Numbered from the stretch's first letter, positions 9,022 through 18,699 are shown. The stretch is 64,000 bases of DNA from VYFG01 sp965203365 (GCA_965203365.1 OZ241878.1:1-64000), one strand, 5' to 3'. A program made the numbers and translations. Notes: a model not told the origin generated them from the letters alone.

Positions 9022-10014
9022 ATGTCAAGAAATAGAATGCATGCCCCAACCTCCCTCGTTGCGTCGACACTCTATACGCACAAGGCGACATTGGACCGGG
9101 ATGAGCCGGCGGCTTTCGAGCGCCCAATCGAACTCCAGGCCTTGGGCGAGCGGGTGCGTGCGTTGCGGGCCAGAAAGGGGATTTCCCGCCGGGCCCTGTC
9201 CCGGGTCGCCGGGGTCTCGGAGCGTCATCTCGCCAACCTGGAACTCGGGGAGGGGAACATTTCGTTTCTCGTGCTTTTGCAGATCGCCGAAGCCTTGCAA
9301 ACGTCCTTGGCGGAACTGGTCGGAGACTTCACCACGGCCACCCCTGAATGGTTGCAGATTCGGGCACTGCTGGAGGGAAGGGATGCCACTACCTTGCGAC
9401 GACTGCTGGTCCTGATGATGGAGGCCTTGGATGCCGTCACGGCGGCCGGTCCATCGGAGCAACATCATCGGATTGCACTGATTGGCTTGCGCGGGGCGGG
9501 AAAAAGCACCTTGGGCGCTCGGTTGGCCGAGGACCTCGGCTTTTCCTTTGTGGAACTCAGCCGGAAGATTGAGCAGTTTGCCGGCTGCAGCATCGCGGAG
9601 ATTTATGCCTTGTATGGGGCCAACGCCTATCGTCGTCATGAGCGTCGGGCCCTGGAGGAAAGTATTCGGACCGATTCGCAAGCGGTCATCGCCATGCCGG
9701 GGGGCGTGGTTTCCGAACCCTCCACGATGACCCTACTGCTGACCCACTGTACGACGGTGTGGCTTCAGGCGAGACCGGAAGAACATATGCAGCGAGTCAT
9801 CGCCCAAGGCGACATGCGGCCCATGGCCGGCAACCGGGAGGCCATGCAGGATCTCACCGAGATACTCGATGCCCGCAAGCCCTATTATGCCCAGGCGCCG
9901 TATCAGGTCGACACCAGCGATGTCTCGGTGGAGAGGGCGTTCAACCGACTCCGGTCCCTAGTCCAACAAGTGCTGCCATCAGAATGCACTGAAAAAATGA
10001 ATTATAATGCTTGA
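9022..10014 (+). CDS. boxR: BoxR/BzdR-type benzoyl-CoA-responsive regulator (HTH + shikimate-kinase-like)
   Basis: 330 residues in two parts: an XRE-type helix-turn-helix at about residues 38-95 and a shikimate-kinase-like domain from about residue 150 with P-loop GLRGAGKSTLG. This fusion is the defining architecture of BzdR/BoxR repressors, which bind promoter DNA through the N-terminal domain and benzoyl-CoA through the kinase-like domain. It lies divergent from bclA and directly upstream of boxCBA. The start at 9022 gives a short leader of about 30 residues before the HTH; ATG at 9037 is an alternative. Repression of both flanking operons is the likely role. Confidence 0.93.
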   Translation: MSRNRMHAPTSLVASTLYTHKATLDRDEPAAFERPIELQALGERVRALRARKGISRRALSRVAGVSERHLANLELGEGNISFLVLLQIAEALQTSLAELVGDFTTATPEWLQIRALLEGRDATTLRRLLVLMMEALDAVTAAGPSEQHHRIALIGLRGAGKSTLGARLAEDLGFSFVELSRKIEQFAGCSIAEIYALYGANAYRRHERRALEESIRTDSQAVIAMPGGVVSEPSTMTLLLTHCTTVWLQARPEEHMQRVIAQGDMRPMAGNREAMQDLTEILDARKPYYAQAPYQVDTSDVSVERAFNRLRSLVQQVLPSECTEKMNYNA

Positions 10015-10032
10015 AATGATATTTTATAGGAA

Positions 10033-10050
10033 ATATAATGCATATTATTT
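10033..10050. promoter_or_regulatory. candidate BoxR operator upstream of boxC
   Basis: AATATAATGCATATTATT centred on TGCA at 10039-10042, strongly AT-rich against a GC-rich background and similar to the 8983-8998 palindrome. It sits about 45 bp before the boxC start, consistent with separate control of boxCBA. Half-site-like TGCA and TGCT occur just upstream (about 9985 and 10008). Confidence 0.45.
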
Positions 10051-10094
10051 GGTGGGTGTGTTGAGCAGGTGGGTATCATGATTATTCAGGTAAG

Positions 10095-11762
10095 ATGAAC
10101 ACCTTCATTGAGCCGGTAGACTACCGGACCGAGCCGGCCCAGTATCGACACTGGAAGCTGGCAGTGGATGGTCAGGTCGCGACCCTGTCTATGGCGGTGG
10201 ATGAGGAGGGTGGCCTGCGTCCGGGCTATCGGCTCAAGCTGAACAGCTATGATCTCGGGGTGGATATCGAGTTGAACGATGCCCTGAACCGGATTCGGTT
10301 TGAGCATCCGCAAGTGCGCTGCGTGGTCATCACCAGCCTCAGAGATCGCGTCTTTTGTTCGGGGGCGAACATCTTCATGCTCGCCACCAGCAGTCATGCC
10401 TGGAAGGTCAATTTCTGCAAGTTCACCAATGAGACCCGAAACGGCATGGAAGATTCCTCGGTCCACGACGGCCTGAAATTCATCGCGGCCATCAATGGGG
10501 TGTGTGCCGGTGGGGGGTACGAATTGGCCTTGGCCTGTGACGAGATCATCTTGGTGGATGATCGGTCCAGTTCTGTCAGTCTTCCGGAGGTGCCGCTCCT
10601 GGGTGTATTGCCCGGGACAGGGGGGCTGACCCGGATCACGGACAAGCGGCGGGTGCGTCACGATCTGGCGGATCTGTTCTGTACGACCGCCGAAGGCGTC
10701 CGGGGGCAACGGGCCAAGGATTGGCGGCTGGTGGACGACATCGTCAAACCGGCTCGATTCGATGAGGTGGTGCGGCTGCACGCCCGGGCTTGGGCCGAGC
10801 AGAGCGACCGCCCCACGGGGGGAGCGGGAATTCACCTGACCCCCCTGGAAAGAACCGCACAGGGTGATTCGTTGCACTATCGTCATGTCGCTGTGGACAT
10901 GCACCGCCCCACCCGGACCGCCCGGTTCATTCTCCGGGCGCCGGACGAAGAGCTACCCCGTACCCTCCCCGAAATCGGAGCGATGGGAGCAGACTGGTAT
11001 CCACTGGCCTTGGCCAGGGAGTTGGAGGATGCGATCCTGACGCTGCGCACCAATGAGCCGGATATCGGTACCTGGCTGTTGAGCACCCGCGGTCAGGCTC
11101 ACCATGTGCTGCAGATGGATACGGTACTTCTGACGAATCGGGATCACTGGTTCGTGCGCGAAACCATCGGCTATCTGCGTCGAACCCTGAGCCGTCTGGA
11201 CGTGTCATCCCGCAGCCTGTTCGCGCTGATTGACCAAGGATCCTGTTTTGCCGGCACTTTCTTCGAACTCGCTCTGGCCTGTGATCGAAGCTATCATCTG
11301 GCCCTGCCGGATGAAGACGAAGACACCACGGCACCGAAGGTGGCGCTGAGCGAGGCGAATTTTGGGCTCTATCCCATGGTCACCGGGGACAGCCGCTTGG
11401 CGCGGCGCTTTTATCACGAGGAAGCCACCTTGTCGGATTTGCGGAAAAACACCGGACATTTTCTGGATGCCGACCAGGCCTTCGACCTCGGGCTGGTGAC
11501 CCGTAATCCGGACGATCTGGATTGGGAGGACGAGATCCGTCTGGCGGTGGAGGAACGGGTGGCCATGTCGCCGGACGCCTTGACCGGGATGGAGGCGAAT
11601 CTGCGTTTCACTGGCCAGGAAACCATGCTGAGCCGGATCTTCGGCCGTCTTTCCGCTTGGCAGAACTGGATTTTTCAAAGGCCCAATGCGGTGGGCCAAC
11701 GTGGGGCACTCACGGTCTACGGGTCGGGTGACAAATCGGCATTCGACTGGCACCGTGTCTGA
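10095..11762 (+). CDS. boxC: benzoyl-CoA-dihydrodiol lyase / 2,3-epoxybenzoyl-CoA dihydrolase
   Basis: 555 residues, matching BoxC, with two crotonase-like regions. The first carries FCSGANIFML near residue 97 and a GGGYELALACDEI segment; the second carries GSCFAGTFFELALACDR near residue 385. BoxC hydrolytically opens 2,3-epoxybenzoyl-CoA to 3,4-dehydroadipyl-CoA semialdehyde plus formate. It is the first gene of a tight plus-strand operon (30 bp to boxB). No other enzyme family has this length and double-crotonase layout. Confidence 0.95.
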   Translation: MNTFIEPVDYRTEPAQYRHWKLAVDGQVATLSMAVDEEGGLRPGYRLKLNSYDLGVDIELNDALNRIRFEHPQVRCVVITSLRDRVFCSGANIFMLATSSHAWKVNFCKFTNETRNGMEDSSVHDGLKFIAAINGVCAGGGYELALACDEIILVDDRSSSVSLPEVPLLGVLPGTGGLTRITDKRRVRHDLADLFCTTAEGVRGQRAKDWRLVDDIVKPARFDEVVRLHARAWAEQSDRPTGGAGIHLTPLERTAQGDSLHYRHVAVDMHRPTRTARFILRAPDEELPRTLPEIGAMGADWYPLALARELEDAILTLRTNEPDIGTWLLSTRGQAHHVLQMDTVLLTNRDHWFVRETIGYLRRTLSRLDVSSRSLFALIDQGSCFAGTFFELALACDRSYHLALPDEDEDTTAPKVALSEANFGLYPMVTGDSRLARRFYHEEATLSDLRKNTGHFLDADQAFDLGLVTRNPDDLDWEDEIRLAVEERVAMSPDALTGMEANLRFTGQETMLSRIFGRLSAWQNWIFQRPNAVGQRGALTVYGSGDKSAFDWHRV

Positions 11763-11792
11763 TCGCCCGATTCCAGATTGAGAGACTGAATC

Positions 11793-13220
11793 ATGACGAG
11801 CATCGACTACCAAGAAACCATTCCCAACAACGTCAATCTGGCGGAAGACCGTCGACTGCGGCGGGCGCTGGAACATTGGCAACCGAACTATCTGGCCTGG
11901 TGGTCGGAGATGGGGCCGGAGGACTCCCGCGATCTGGACATCTATCTGCGGACCGCTACCCGCGTGGACCCCAAGGGCTGGGCCCAGTTCGATTATGTCC
12001 GCATGCCGGACTACCGCTGGGGCATTTTTCTCAACCCCGGCCAGGTCGATCGAACCATTCATTTCGGTGATCACAAGGGAGAGAAGGTCTGGCAGGAAGT
12101 CCCAGGGGAATACCGCGCCAACCTACGGCGAATCATCGTGACCCAAGGGGACACCGAACCGGCTTCGGTCGAACAGCAACGCCATCTGGGCCTGACTTGT
12201 CCGAGCCAGTATGACCTGCGTAACCTGTTCCAGGTCAATGTCGAAGAAGGACGTCATCTATGGGCGATGGTGTATCTGCTGCACAAATACTTCGGTCGGG
12301 ATGGTCGGGAGGAGGGCGAAGCCCTGCTGGAGCGGCGCAGTGGAGAGCAGGATAATCCGCGGATCCTGCAGGCATTTAACGAGAAAACGCCCGACTGGCT
12401 GTCCTTTTTCCTGTTTACCTACTTTACCGACCGGGACGGCAAGTTCCAGTTGTGTGCCCTGGCCGAATCCAGCTTCGACCCACTGGCAAGAACCACGCGT
12501 TTCATGCTCACCGAAGAGGCCCACCATATGTTTGTGGGCGAATCGGGCGTCTCCCGGGTCATCCAGCGGACTTGCCAAGTGATGAATGAACTCGGCACGG
12601 GCGATCCGGATCGGATCCGTGCCGCCGGCGTCATCGATCTGCCTACCCTCCAGAGATACATCAATTTCCACTTCAGCGTGACCATCGACCTCTTCGGTGC
12701 CGACGAATCCAGCAATGCGGCGATGTTCTATTCCACGGGACTGAAAGGTCGGTTTGAGGAAAGTAAACGCACCGACGATCATGTGCTCAAGGGAGACAGC
12801 TACCGGGTCCTGGAAGTCCGGGACGGAAAGCTGGTGGAGAAAGAAGTGCCCTTGCTGAATGCCCTCAACGAACTGCTGCGTGACGATTTCATTGCCGACA
12901 GCGTGGGTGGCGTCAATCGCTGGAACCGGGTGATCCAGAAGGCCGGGATCGACTTTCGTCTGAGCGTGCCCCACAAGGCTTTCAACCGCAAGATCGGTGC
13001 GCTCTCGGGGGTGCGGGTGTCGCCTGAGGGGGAAGTCGTTTCGGACGCCCAATGGAACCATCATGTGGCGCACTGGTTGCCCTCGGAGGAAGACCGCCAA
13101 TTTGTGACCAGCCTGATGGGACGCGTCGTGACCCCCGGACAGTTCGCCAACTGGATCGCCCCGCCCCCGATGGGCATCAATCGTCAACCGGTGGATTTCG
13201 AGTATGTGCGGTTCAACTGA
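11793..13220 (+). CDS. boxB: benzoyl-CoA 2,3-epoxidase, oxygenase subunit BoxB
   Basis: 475 residues with the di-iron ligand segment TEEAHHMFVGESG near residue 240 and the N-terminal LRRALEHWQPNYLAWW block typical of BoxB. It inserts one oxygen atom into benzoyl-CoA using electrons from BoxA. It lies between boxC and boxA, the usual order. Family assignment rests on full-length character and context. Confidence 0.95.
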   Translation: MTSIDYQETIPNNVNLAEDRRLRRALEHWQPNYLAWWSEMGPEDSRDLDIYLRTATRVDPKGWAQFDYVRMPDYRWGIFLNPGQVDRTIHFGDHKGEKVWQEVPGEYRANLRRIIVTQGDTEPASVEQQRHLGLTCPSQYDLRNLFQVNVEEGRHLWAMVYLLHKYFGRDGREEGEALLERRSGEQDNPRILQAFNEKTPDWLSFFLFTYFTDRDGKFQLCALAESSFDPLARTTRFMLTEEAHHMFVGESGVSRVIQRTCQVMNELGTGDPDRIRAAGVIDLPTLQRYINFHFSVTIDLFGADESSNAAMFYSTGLKGRFEESKRTDDHVLKGDSYRVLEVRDGKLVEKEVPLLNALNELLRDDFIADSVGGVNRWNRVIQKAGIDFRLSVPHKAFNRKIGALSGVRVSPEGEVVSDAQWNHHVAHWLPSEEDRQFVTSLMGRVVTPGQFANWIAPPPMGINRQPVDFEYVRFN

Positions 13221-13296
13221 TCTGGCGACCCGCCCCCAATCTGCTGGCCAGACCATCCTTCCGGGATGCCCTCGACCGGTCTGACGGGACGTGAGC

Positions 13297-14595
13297 ATGA
13301 CGCGTCCCCAGGACACTCCGGATACGATCCTGAATCAACACGTCATCGACCCGGAAATCTGCATCCGCTGCAACACGTGTGAGGATACCTGTCCCGTCGG
13401 AGCGGTGACCCACGATGCCAACAATTATGTGGTGGATCCCGACAAGTGCAACCACTGTATGGATTGTCTGGCCCCTTGTCCCACAGGCTCCATTGACAAC
13501 TGGCGTCGGGTGCCCCGAAGCCGTGCCTACACGATCGAGGAGCAGTTTGAGTGGGAGGAGTTGCCCACACCCTGCTCGGACGATGCATGGGGAGTGCCTG
13601 TCGAGGGTTCTTCCGGCGGGGAAGCCGCGGATTTCGGGCTGGCGGTGTCCGATGCCGCCTTGACGACCCCGGCCGAGGGAGAGGATTTCCGGCCATTGCG
13701 TTTCAATGCATCGGTCCCGCCCTGGTCGGCCGCCCATCCCTATACCCGCCTGTACGGATCCACGGGAGAACACGAATCGATTCTTGCCAAGGTGACTGGC
13801 AATGTCCGCGTGACCGAAGTCGGCCGGGAGTACGATACGCATCATATTGTGCTGGATTTCGGTCAGACCCCGTTTCCGGTTCTGGAGGGCCAGTCCATCG
13901 GCATCCTGCCGCCGGGGGTGGATGAACGGGGTCGTCCCCATCATGCCCGGCAATACTCCGTGGCCAGTGCACGAAATGGCGAAAGACCCGGGTACAATAA
14001 TCTCTCCCTGACCGTCAAGCGGGTCCTGGAGGACCGCGATGGCAATCCGGTACGTGGCGTCGGTTCGAATTATCTGTGTGATCGGCAGGTCGGCGATGAA
14101 GTCAAGGTGATGGGTCCGTTCGGTTCGACCTTTCTGATGCCCAACCACCCTCGATCGACCCTAGTCATGATCTGCACCGGGACCGGTAGTGCGCCGATGA
14201 GGGCCATGACGGAGTGGCGTCGTCGCTTGCGCAAGCAAGGCGAATTCGAAGGCGGCCGCTTGCTGCTGTTCTTCGGGGCCCGGACGCCTCAGGAGTTGCC
14301 GTATTTTGGTCCGCTGCAGAATCTGCCCAAGGATTTCATCGATATCCATTTCGCCTTCTCACGGGTACCAGGAAGCCCGAAACGCTATGTGCAGGATGTT
14401 ATGCGTGAGCGAGCGTCGGACCTGGCTCCGTTGATCCGTGATCTGGACACCTACATCTACGTTTGCGGTCTCAAGGCGATGGAGGATGGGGTCGTGCGGG
14501 CTCTCAGGGACATTGTGGAACAGGCTGGTGAAAACTGGGGTGTTGTGGGCGAGAGTCTGCGACAGCAGGGACGACTGCATCTAGAGACCTATTGA
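13297..14595 (+). CDS. boxA: benzoyl-CoA epoxidase reductase subunit BoxA
   Basis: About 432 residues. Two 4Fe-4S motifs lie near the N-terminus (CIRCNTCEDTCPVGA and CNHCMDCLAPCPTGS), followed by a ferredoxin-NADP reductase module with the FAD motif RQYSVAS and the nucleotide motif CTGTGSAPMRA. BoxA passes electrons from NADPH to BoxB. I chose ATG at 13297; GTG at 13291 would add two residues. Its stop overlaps the next start as TGATG. Confidence 0.94.
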   Translation: MTRPQDTPDTILNQHVIDPEICIRCNTCEDTCPVGAVTHDANNYVVDPDKCNHCMDCLAPCPTGSIDNWRRVPRSRAYTIEEQFEWEELPTPCSDDAWGVPVEGSSGGEAADFGLAVSDAALTTPAEGEDFRPLRFNASVPPWSAAHPYTRLYGSTGEHESILAKVTGNVRVTEVGREYDTHHIVLDFGQTPFPVLEGQSIGILPPGVDERGRPHHARQYSVASARNGERPGYNNLSLTVKRVLEDRDGNPVRGVGSNYLCDRQVGDEVKVMGPFGSTFLMPNHPRSTLVMICTGTGSAPMRAMTEWRRRLRKQGEFEGGRLLLFFGARTPQELPYFGPLQNLPKDFIDIHFAFSRVPGSPKRYVQDVMRERASDLAPLIRDLDTYIYVCGLKAMEDGVVRALRDIVEQAGENWGVVGESLRQQGRLHLETY

Positions 14596-15404
14596 TGCGT
14601 GTGACGATGGACCATCCCCCGTTGGAGACCCTGCAGGTGGAACAGCGTGACGGAGGAGTCTGCTGGATTACCATGTGCCGTCCGGCCGTCTTCAACGCCT
14701 TTAACGAAACCATGATTGGTGAACTTGATCGCGTGTTCAGTGCGATCGCATCGTGGGATAATGTCCGAATGATCGTCCTGGCCGGTGAAGGGAAGCACTT
14801 CAGCGCGGGCGCCGACCTGAAGTGGATGGAACGGGCCAGTCAGGCGAGTGAAGAGTGGAATCGGCAAGATGCCAGACGGTTTGCCGATGTCCTGTTTCGT
14901 ATTCGTTCCTGTCCCCAGCCCACGATCGCCCGGGTGCAGGGGGCGGCCTTGGGGGGAGGGGTGGGACTTGTCTGTGCCTGTGACATTGCCTTGGCTGCCG
15001 ACAATGCGTCCTTTGCCGTGAGTGAGGCACGGTTCGGCATTCTGCCCTCCGTTATCGGGCCTTATCTTTACCACGCCGTCGGACCACGCCATGCGACTTA
15101 TCTGGCCCTGACGACCCGACGCATCCGGACCGCCGAAGCCGTCGCGATGGGCTTGGTGCATGAAGTGGTGTCATTGGATGAACTGGACCTCGCCCTGGAG
15201 AAACTGGTGCAGGATCTGTGGCTGGGTGGACCTCAAGCCCAACGCGAGATCAAGGCGTTGTTCGCTGGGTTCCGGCCAGGTGAATTGAACGAGCAGGTGC
15301 GGGATCACACGGCGCAAACCATCAGCCGGGTCCGGTCCGGCGAGGAAGCGAAGGAGGGGTTCCGTGCCTTCTTCGAAAAACGCAAGGCTCGTTGGGTGCC
15401 CTGA
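14595..15404 (+). CDS. enoyl-CoA hydratase/isomerase family protein
   Basis: 269 residues of the crotonase superfamily with oxyanion-hole segments HFSAGADLKWM and GAALGGGVGLVCACD. The start was set at 14595 because ATG overlaps the boxA stop (TGATG). In the box context it probably hydrates or isomerises the dehydroadipyl-CoA intermediate formed after BoxC. Sequence style also resembles methylglutaconyl-CoA hydratases, so the exact substrate is uncertain. Confidence 0.88.
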   Translation: MRVTMDHPPLETLQVEQRDGGVCWITMCRPAVFNAFNETMIGELDRVFSAIASWDNVRMIVLAGEGKHFSAGADLKWMERASQASEEWNRQDARRFADVLFRIRSCPQPTIARVQGAALGGGVGLVCACDIALAADNASFAVSEARFGILPSVIGPYLYHAVGPRHATYLALTTRRIRTAEAVAMGLVHEVVSLDELDLALEKLVQDLWLGGPQAQREIKALFAGFRPGELNEQVRDHTAQTISRVRSGEEAKEGFRAFFEKRKARWVP

Positions 15405-16939
15405 TGCCCCCCGACCTGACAAAGGCCACGGTACTGATCGTAGGGGCCGGGGTCATGGGCACCGGGATTGCCCAAGTGGTGGCCATCGCGGGACATACCG
15501 TCCAGTGGTATGACCAGCGCGAGGGGGCCGTTCGTGGGGCTCGGAGGGCACTGAAAGCGGTTTTCGACAAACTGACACAACGGGGCAAGGTCGAACCAGA
15601 TGTAGCCCGTGCTGCTTTGGAACGTATCTGCTGCATTGACCGACTGGAGGAAGCCCGGGGAGCCCACCTGGTCATCGAGGCGATCATCGAAGACCTCGAC
15701 CAGAAAAGGCAGTTGCTGGGAAGATTGGAGGGAGTGCTGGACCAAGAGACGGTGTTTGCGACCAATACATCCTCCCTTTCCGTGACGGCAATCGCCGCGC
15801 AGTTGCAGCATCCGGGACGGGTGGTCGGGATGCATTTTTTCAATCCCGCCCCCGTGATGCCGTTGGTGGAGGTGGCCTGTGGCCTGGACACCATGCCACC
15901 AGTCGCCGAGGCGGTCTTTGCGCTGGCCCGCCGATGGGGCAAGGAGCCGGTCTACACGGCCTCGACGCCGGGATTCATCGTCAATCGGATCGCCCGTCCA
16001 TTCTATGCCGAGGCGTTGGAACTGCTGCAGGAACGGGCTTGCGACCCTGTCACGATTGATGCCTGCCTGCGGGGGGCCGGATTTCGGATGGGGCCTTGCG
16101 AGTTGATGGACCTGATCGGTCATGATACCAATTTCGCGGTGACCGAATCGATCTATCATGCCCATTTCATGGACAAGCGATTCAAGCCATCGCTGGTGCA
16201 GAAGGCGCTGATTGAGGGCGGAAGACTCGGACGGAAGTCGGGCCGCGGTTTCTACCATTATGCTCCGGATGCTGACCCGAATCGGCGCGATACACCCGCC
16301 CACACATATCATCCTCCACCATCCGGGACCGTTCGAATTCATGGTCGTGGGTTTGTCGCGGATCTGCTGGGCGAACGGATAAAGACACTTGGGTGGGCAT
16401 GCGAGCAGGTGAATGGGAGCACCTGGATCGGTCTGGACTGTCCAGATGGCCAACTGCGCTTGACGGATGGCCGACCAGCGACGGCCCTCGGAGCGCAGGT
16501 AGCCATATTTGATCTGCCGATCACCCCGGACGAACGCAGTCCGCTCGCCATCGCCGTCTCGACCCGAGCCTCATCCGCATGGCGAGCACAAAGTCTGGGC
16601 TGGTTGGCGTCCCTGGGTTTCGTTCCCCAAGCGGTAAGTGATACGCCCGGCCTGTTGGTGGCCAGGACGATCGCCATGTTGATCAACGAGGCGGCTGATG
16701 CCGTGCAGCAAGGTGTCTGCACACAGTCCGGGGCGGATCAAGCCATGAAACTGGGCGTGAACTATCCCATGGGACCGTTCGAGTGGCTGTTGAAATGGGG
16801 CGTGGTGCCGGTGGTGACGCTACTGGATCGTCTGGATGCGTACTATCGGGGGGAGCGCTATCGGGTGAGCCCCTGGCTGCGCCAGCAGGCGTGGTCTTCC
16901 GCGCCTCTGGATCCGTCTTCGGAGGGCCGCATCTCATGA
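15404..16939 (+). CDS. 3-hydroxyacyl-CoA dehydrogenase (PaaH-like, two-domain)
   Basis: 511 residues: an NAD-binding Rossmann domain (VGAGVMGTGIAQ near residue 12), a 3HCDH C-terminal domain (NPAPVMPLVEV, TPGFIVNRIARPFYAEAL) and a second 3HCDH domain at the end (NYPMGPFEWLLKWG). This tandem layout is that of PaaH/PaaC, which oxidise 3-hydroxyadipyl-CoA to 3-oxoadipyl-CoA. The start at 15404 overlaps the previous stop as TGATG. It forms the lower box pathway with the adjoining hydratase and thiolase. Confidence 0.92.
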   Translation: MPPDLTKATVLIVGAGVMGTGIAQVVAIAGHTVQWYDQREGAVRGARRALKAVFDKLTQRGKVEPDVARAALERICCIDRLEEARGAHLVIEAIIEDLDQKRQLLGRLEGVLDQETVFATNTSSLSVTAIAAQLQHPGRVVGMHFFNPAPVMPLVEVACGLDTMPPVAEAVFALARRWGKEPVYTASTPGFIVNRIARPFYAEALELLQERACDPVTIDACLRGAGFRMGPCELMDLIGHDTNFAVTESIYHAHFMDKRFKPSLVQKALIEGGRLGRKSGRGFYHYAPDADPNRRDTPAHTYHPPPSGTVRIHGRGFVADLLGERIKTLGWACEQVNGSTWIGLDCPDGQLRLTDGRPATALGAQVAIFDLPITPDERSPLAIAVSTRASSAWRAQSLGWLASLGFVPQAVSDTPGLLVARTIAMLINEAADAVQQGVCTQSGADQAMKLGVNYPMGPFEWLLKWGVVPVVTLLDRLDAYYRGERYRVSPWLRQQAWSSAPLDPSSEGRIS

Positions 16940-18144
16940 GTGAGGCGTATATCTGTGATGCGGTCCGGACTCCCTTTGGTCGTTATGGGGGGGCACTGTC
17001 ATCAGTCAGGACGGATGATCTGGGGGCGGTCCCAATCCGGGCCTTGATGGAAAGAAATGCGGGGGTGGATTGGTCAGCGCTGGATGATCTGATTTACGGC
17101 TGTGCCAATCAGGCGGGTGAGGACAATCGGAATGTGGGGCGCATGTGCGCCCTGCTCGCCGGGTTGCCGGTGACGGTACCGGCTGCCACCCTCAACCGTC
17201 TGTGTGGTTCCGGCCTGGATGCGGTTGGCACGGCCGCCCGTGCCATAAAATGTGGCGAAGTCGATTTGATGATTGCCGGTGGAGTGGAAAGCATGAGTCG
17301 GGCCCCATTCGTCATGCCGAAAGCGGACAGTGCCTTCAGTCGTCGCCATGCCGTTTATGACACCACCATTGGCTGGCGTTTCATCAATCTGGCCATGCAG
17401 CAACAGTATGGCACTGATTCGATGCCCGAAACGGCTGAAAACGTGGCACAAGCATTTCATATCAGCCGTGAAGATCAGGACCGTTTTGCGCTGTGGTCTC
17501 AACAAAAAGCGTCGCAAGCCATTGGGCGCGGGATTTTTCAGCACGAGATGGTGCCGGTCTGGGCAACGAAGCGTCGAGAGGACCCGGTCCGGGTCGATCA
17601 GGACGAGCATCCCCGGCACACTAGTTTGGCGGCATTGTCCGAACTGACACCGATCGTTCGTCCCAATGGGACGGTGACAGCCGGCAATGCGGCGGGGATC
17701 AATGACGGGGCCTGCGCCGTGCTGCTGGCGAATGAATCCGCGGCCGTGAAACATGCCCTGACGCCCCGGGCCCGAGTTCTTGGCATGGCCACAGTCGGGG
17801 TTGAACCCCGGCTGATGGGGACCGGTCCGGCTCCCGCCAGCCGAAAGGTGCTGGAGCAGACCGGTCTGGCACTGGACGATATGGAAGTAATCGAAATCAA
17901 CGAGGCGTTTGCCGCGCAGTCTCTGGCCGTGTTGCGGGATCTGGGGCTGGCGGATGATGATGCCAGAGTGAACCCGAACGGGGGAGCGATCGCCCTAGGC
18001 CATCCCCTCGGTGCCAGCGGTGCCCGGCTGGTGACCACCGCCATCCACTCCCTGGACGCACTCGAAGGACGTTACGCCCTGTGCACTATGTGCATTGGGG
18101 TGGGGCAGGGGATCGCGTTGGTGATGGAACGACTGGCCCGATAA
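16936..18144 (+). CDS. pcaF: acetyl-CoA acyltransferase, probably 3-oxoadipyl-CoA thiolase
   Basis: 402 residues with all thiolase signatures: nucleophilic Cys in NRLCGSGLDAV near residue 91, the HPLGASGAR motif and the terminal CIGVGQG motif. The N-terminus (YICDAVRTPFGRYGGALS) matches the PcaF/PaaJ group, which splits 3-oxoadipyl-CoA into succinyl-CoA and acetyl-CoA. The ATG at 16936 overlaps the dehydrogenase stop (ATGA). It is the last gene of the box operon and converges with the next gene. Confidence 0.93.
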   Translation: MSEAYICDAVRTPFGRYGGALSSVRTDDLGAVPIRALMERNAGVDWSALDDLIYGCANQAGEDNRNVGRMCALLAGLPVTVPAATLNRLCGSGLDAVGTAARAIKCGEVDLMIAGGVESMSRAPFVMPKADSAFSRRHAVYDTTIGWRFINLAMQQQYGTDSMPETAENVAQAFHISREDQDRFALWSQQKASQAIGRGIFQHEMVPVWATKRREDPVRVDQDEHPRHTSLAALSELTPIVRPNGTVTAGNAAGINDGACAVLLANESAAVKHALTPRARVLGMATVGVEPRLMGTGPAPASRKVLEQTGLALDDMEVIEINEAFAAQSLAVLRDLGLADDDARVNPNGGAIALGHPLGASGARLVTTAIHSLDALEGRYALCTMCIGVGQGIALVMERLAR

Positions 18145-18171
18145 TAACCGCCCCAAGCCCAAGGGACTGGG

Positions 18172-18699
18172 CTATGCGGTGCCACCCGACTCGTCACAGG
18201 CGACAGAAGGTGATGGCACTTCAGCCGACAGGGAAAGGCCGGTAGCCGGTTCACATAACATCGTAGCGATTTCGGCCCCGAGTTTCATTTCCGATAGGTC
18301 GCCGAACCAGTGTGCTCTTAAGTTCCCCATCTTGTCGATCAGGAGAGTGGTGGGAGTCCCCTGCATTTGATAGGCATCCATGGTCCGGGGAAGTGCACCC
18401 GAACCGGCTTCATCGACCCCGACCGGGAACGAAATGCGGTATTCGTAAAGAAACGCCTTGAGAGAGACGGGTGTCATCGCCTCATGATGCTCGAAAACCG
18501 TGTGCAGCCCGAGAACTGCCACGGCTTCTGGAGGAAAATGGCTACGGACTTTCTGTGCGAGAGGCAGGCCATGAACCACACAGCCTGGACACAGCATTTG
18601 GAACGCCTCGATCAGAACCACTTTGCCACGCAGCTGAGAGAGGGTGATGGGCTTCTCGGTATTCAACCATTGAGAAACGGATAGTTTGGGAGCGATCAT
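18172..18699 (-). CDS. thioredoxin-fold (TlpA/AhpC-TSA-like) protein
   Basis: 175 residues with a redox CPGC motif at residues 37-40 after a LRGKVVLIEAF strand, the layout of TlpA/peroxiredoxin-like proteins. The GTPTTLLID segment carries the expected cis-Pro loop. The start at 18699 gives no signal peptide, so the protein is probably cytoplasmic. It is divergent from the MarR-type gene, and the shared region of about 100 bp contains an AT-rich site, so it may be a target of that regulator. Confidence 0.82.
   Translation of the reverse strand: MIAPKLSVSQWLNTEKPITLSQLRGKVVLIEAFQMLCPGCVVHGLPLAQKVRSHFPPEAVAVLGLHTVFEHHEAMTPVSLKAFLYEYRISFPVGVDEAGSGALPRTMDAYQMQGTPTTLLIDKMGNLRAHWFGDLSEMKLGAEIATMLCEPATGLSLSAEVPSPSVACDESGGTA

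Noticed and set aside
12258..13316. 352-codon minus-strand open frame
   Set aside because: Antisense to boxB; a by-product of GC-rich codon bias.
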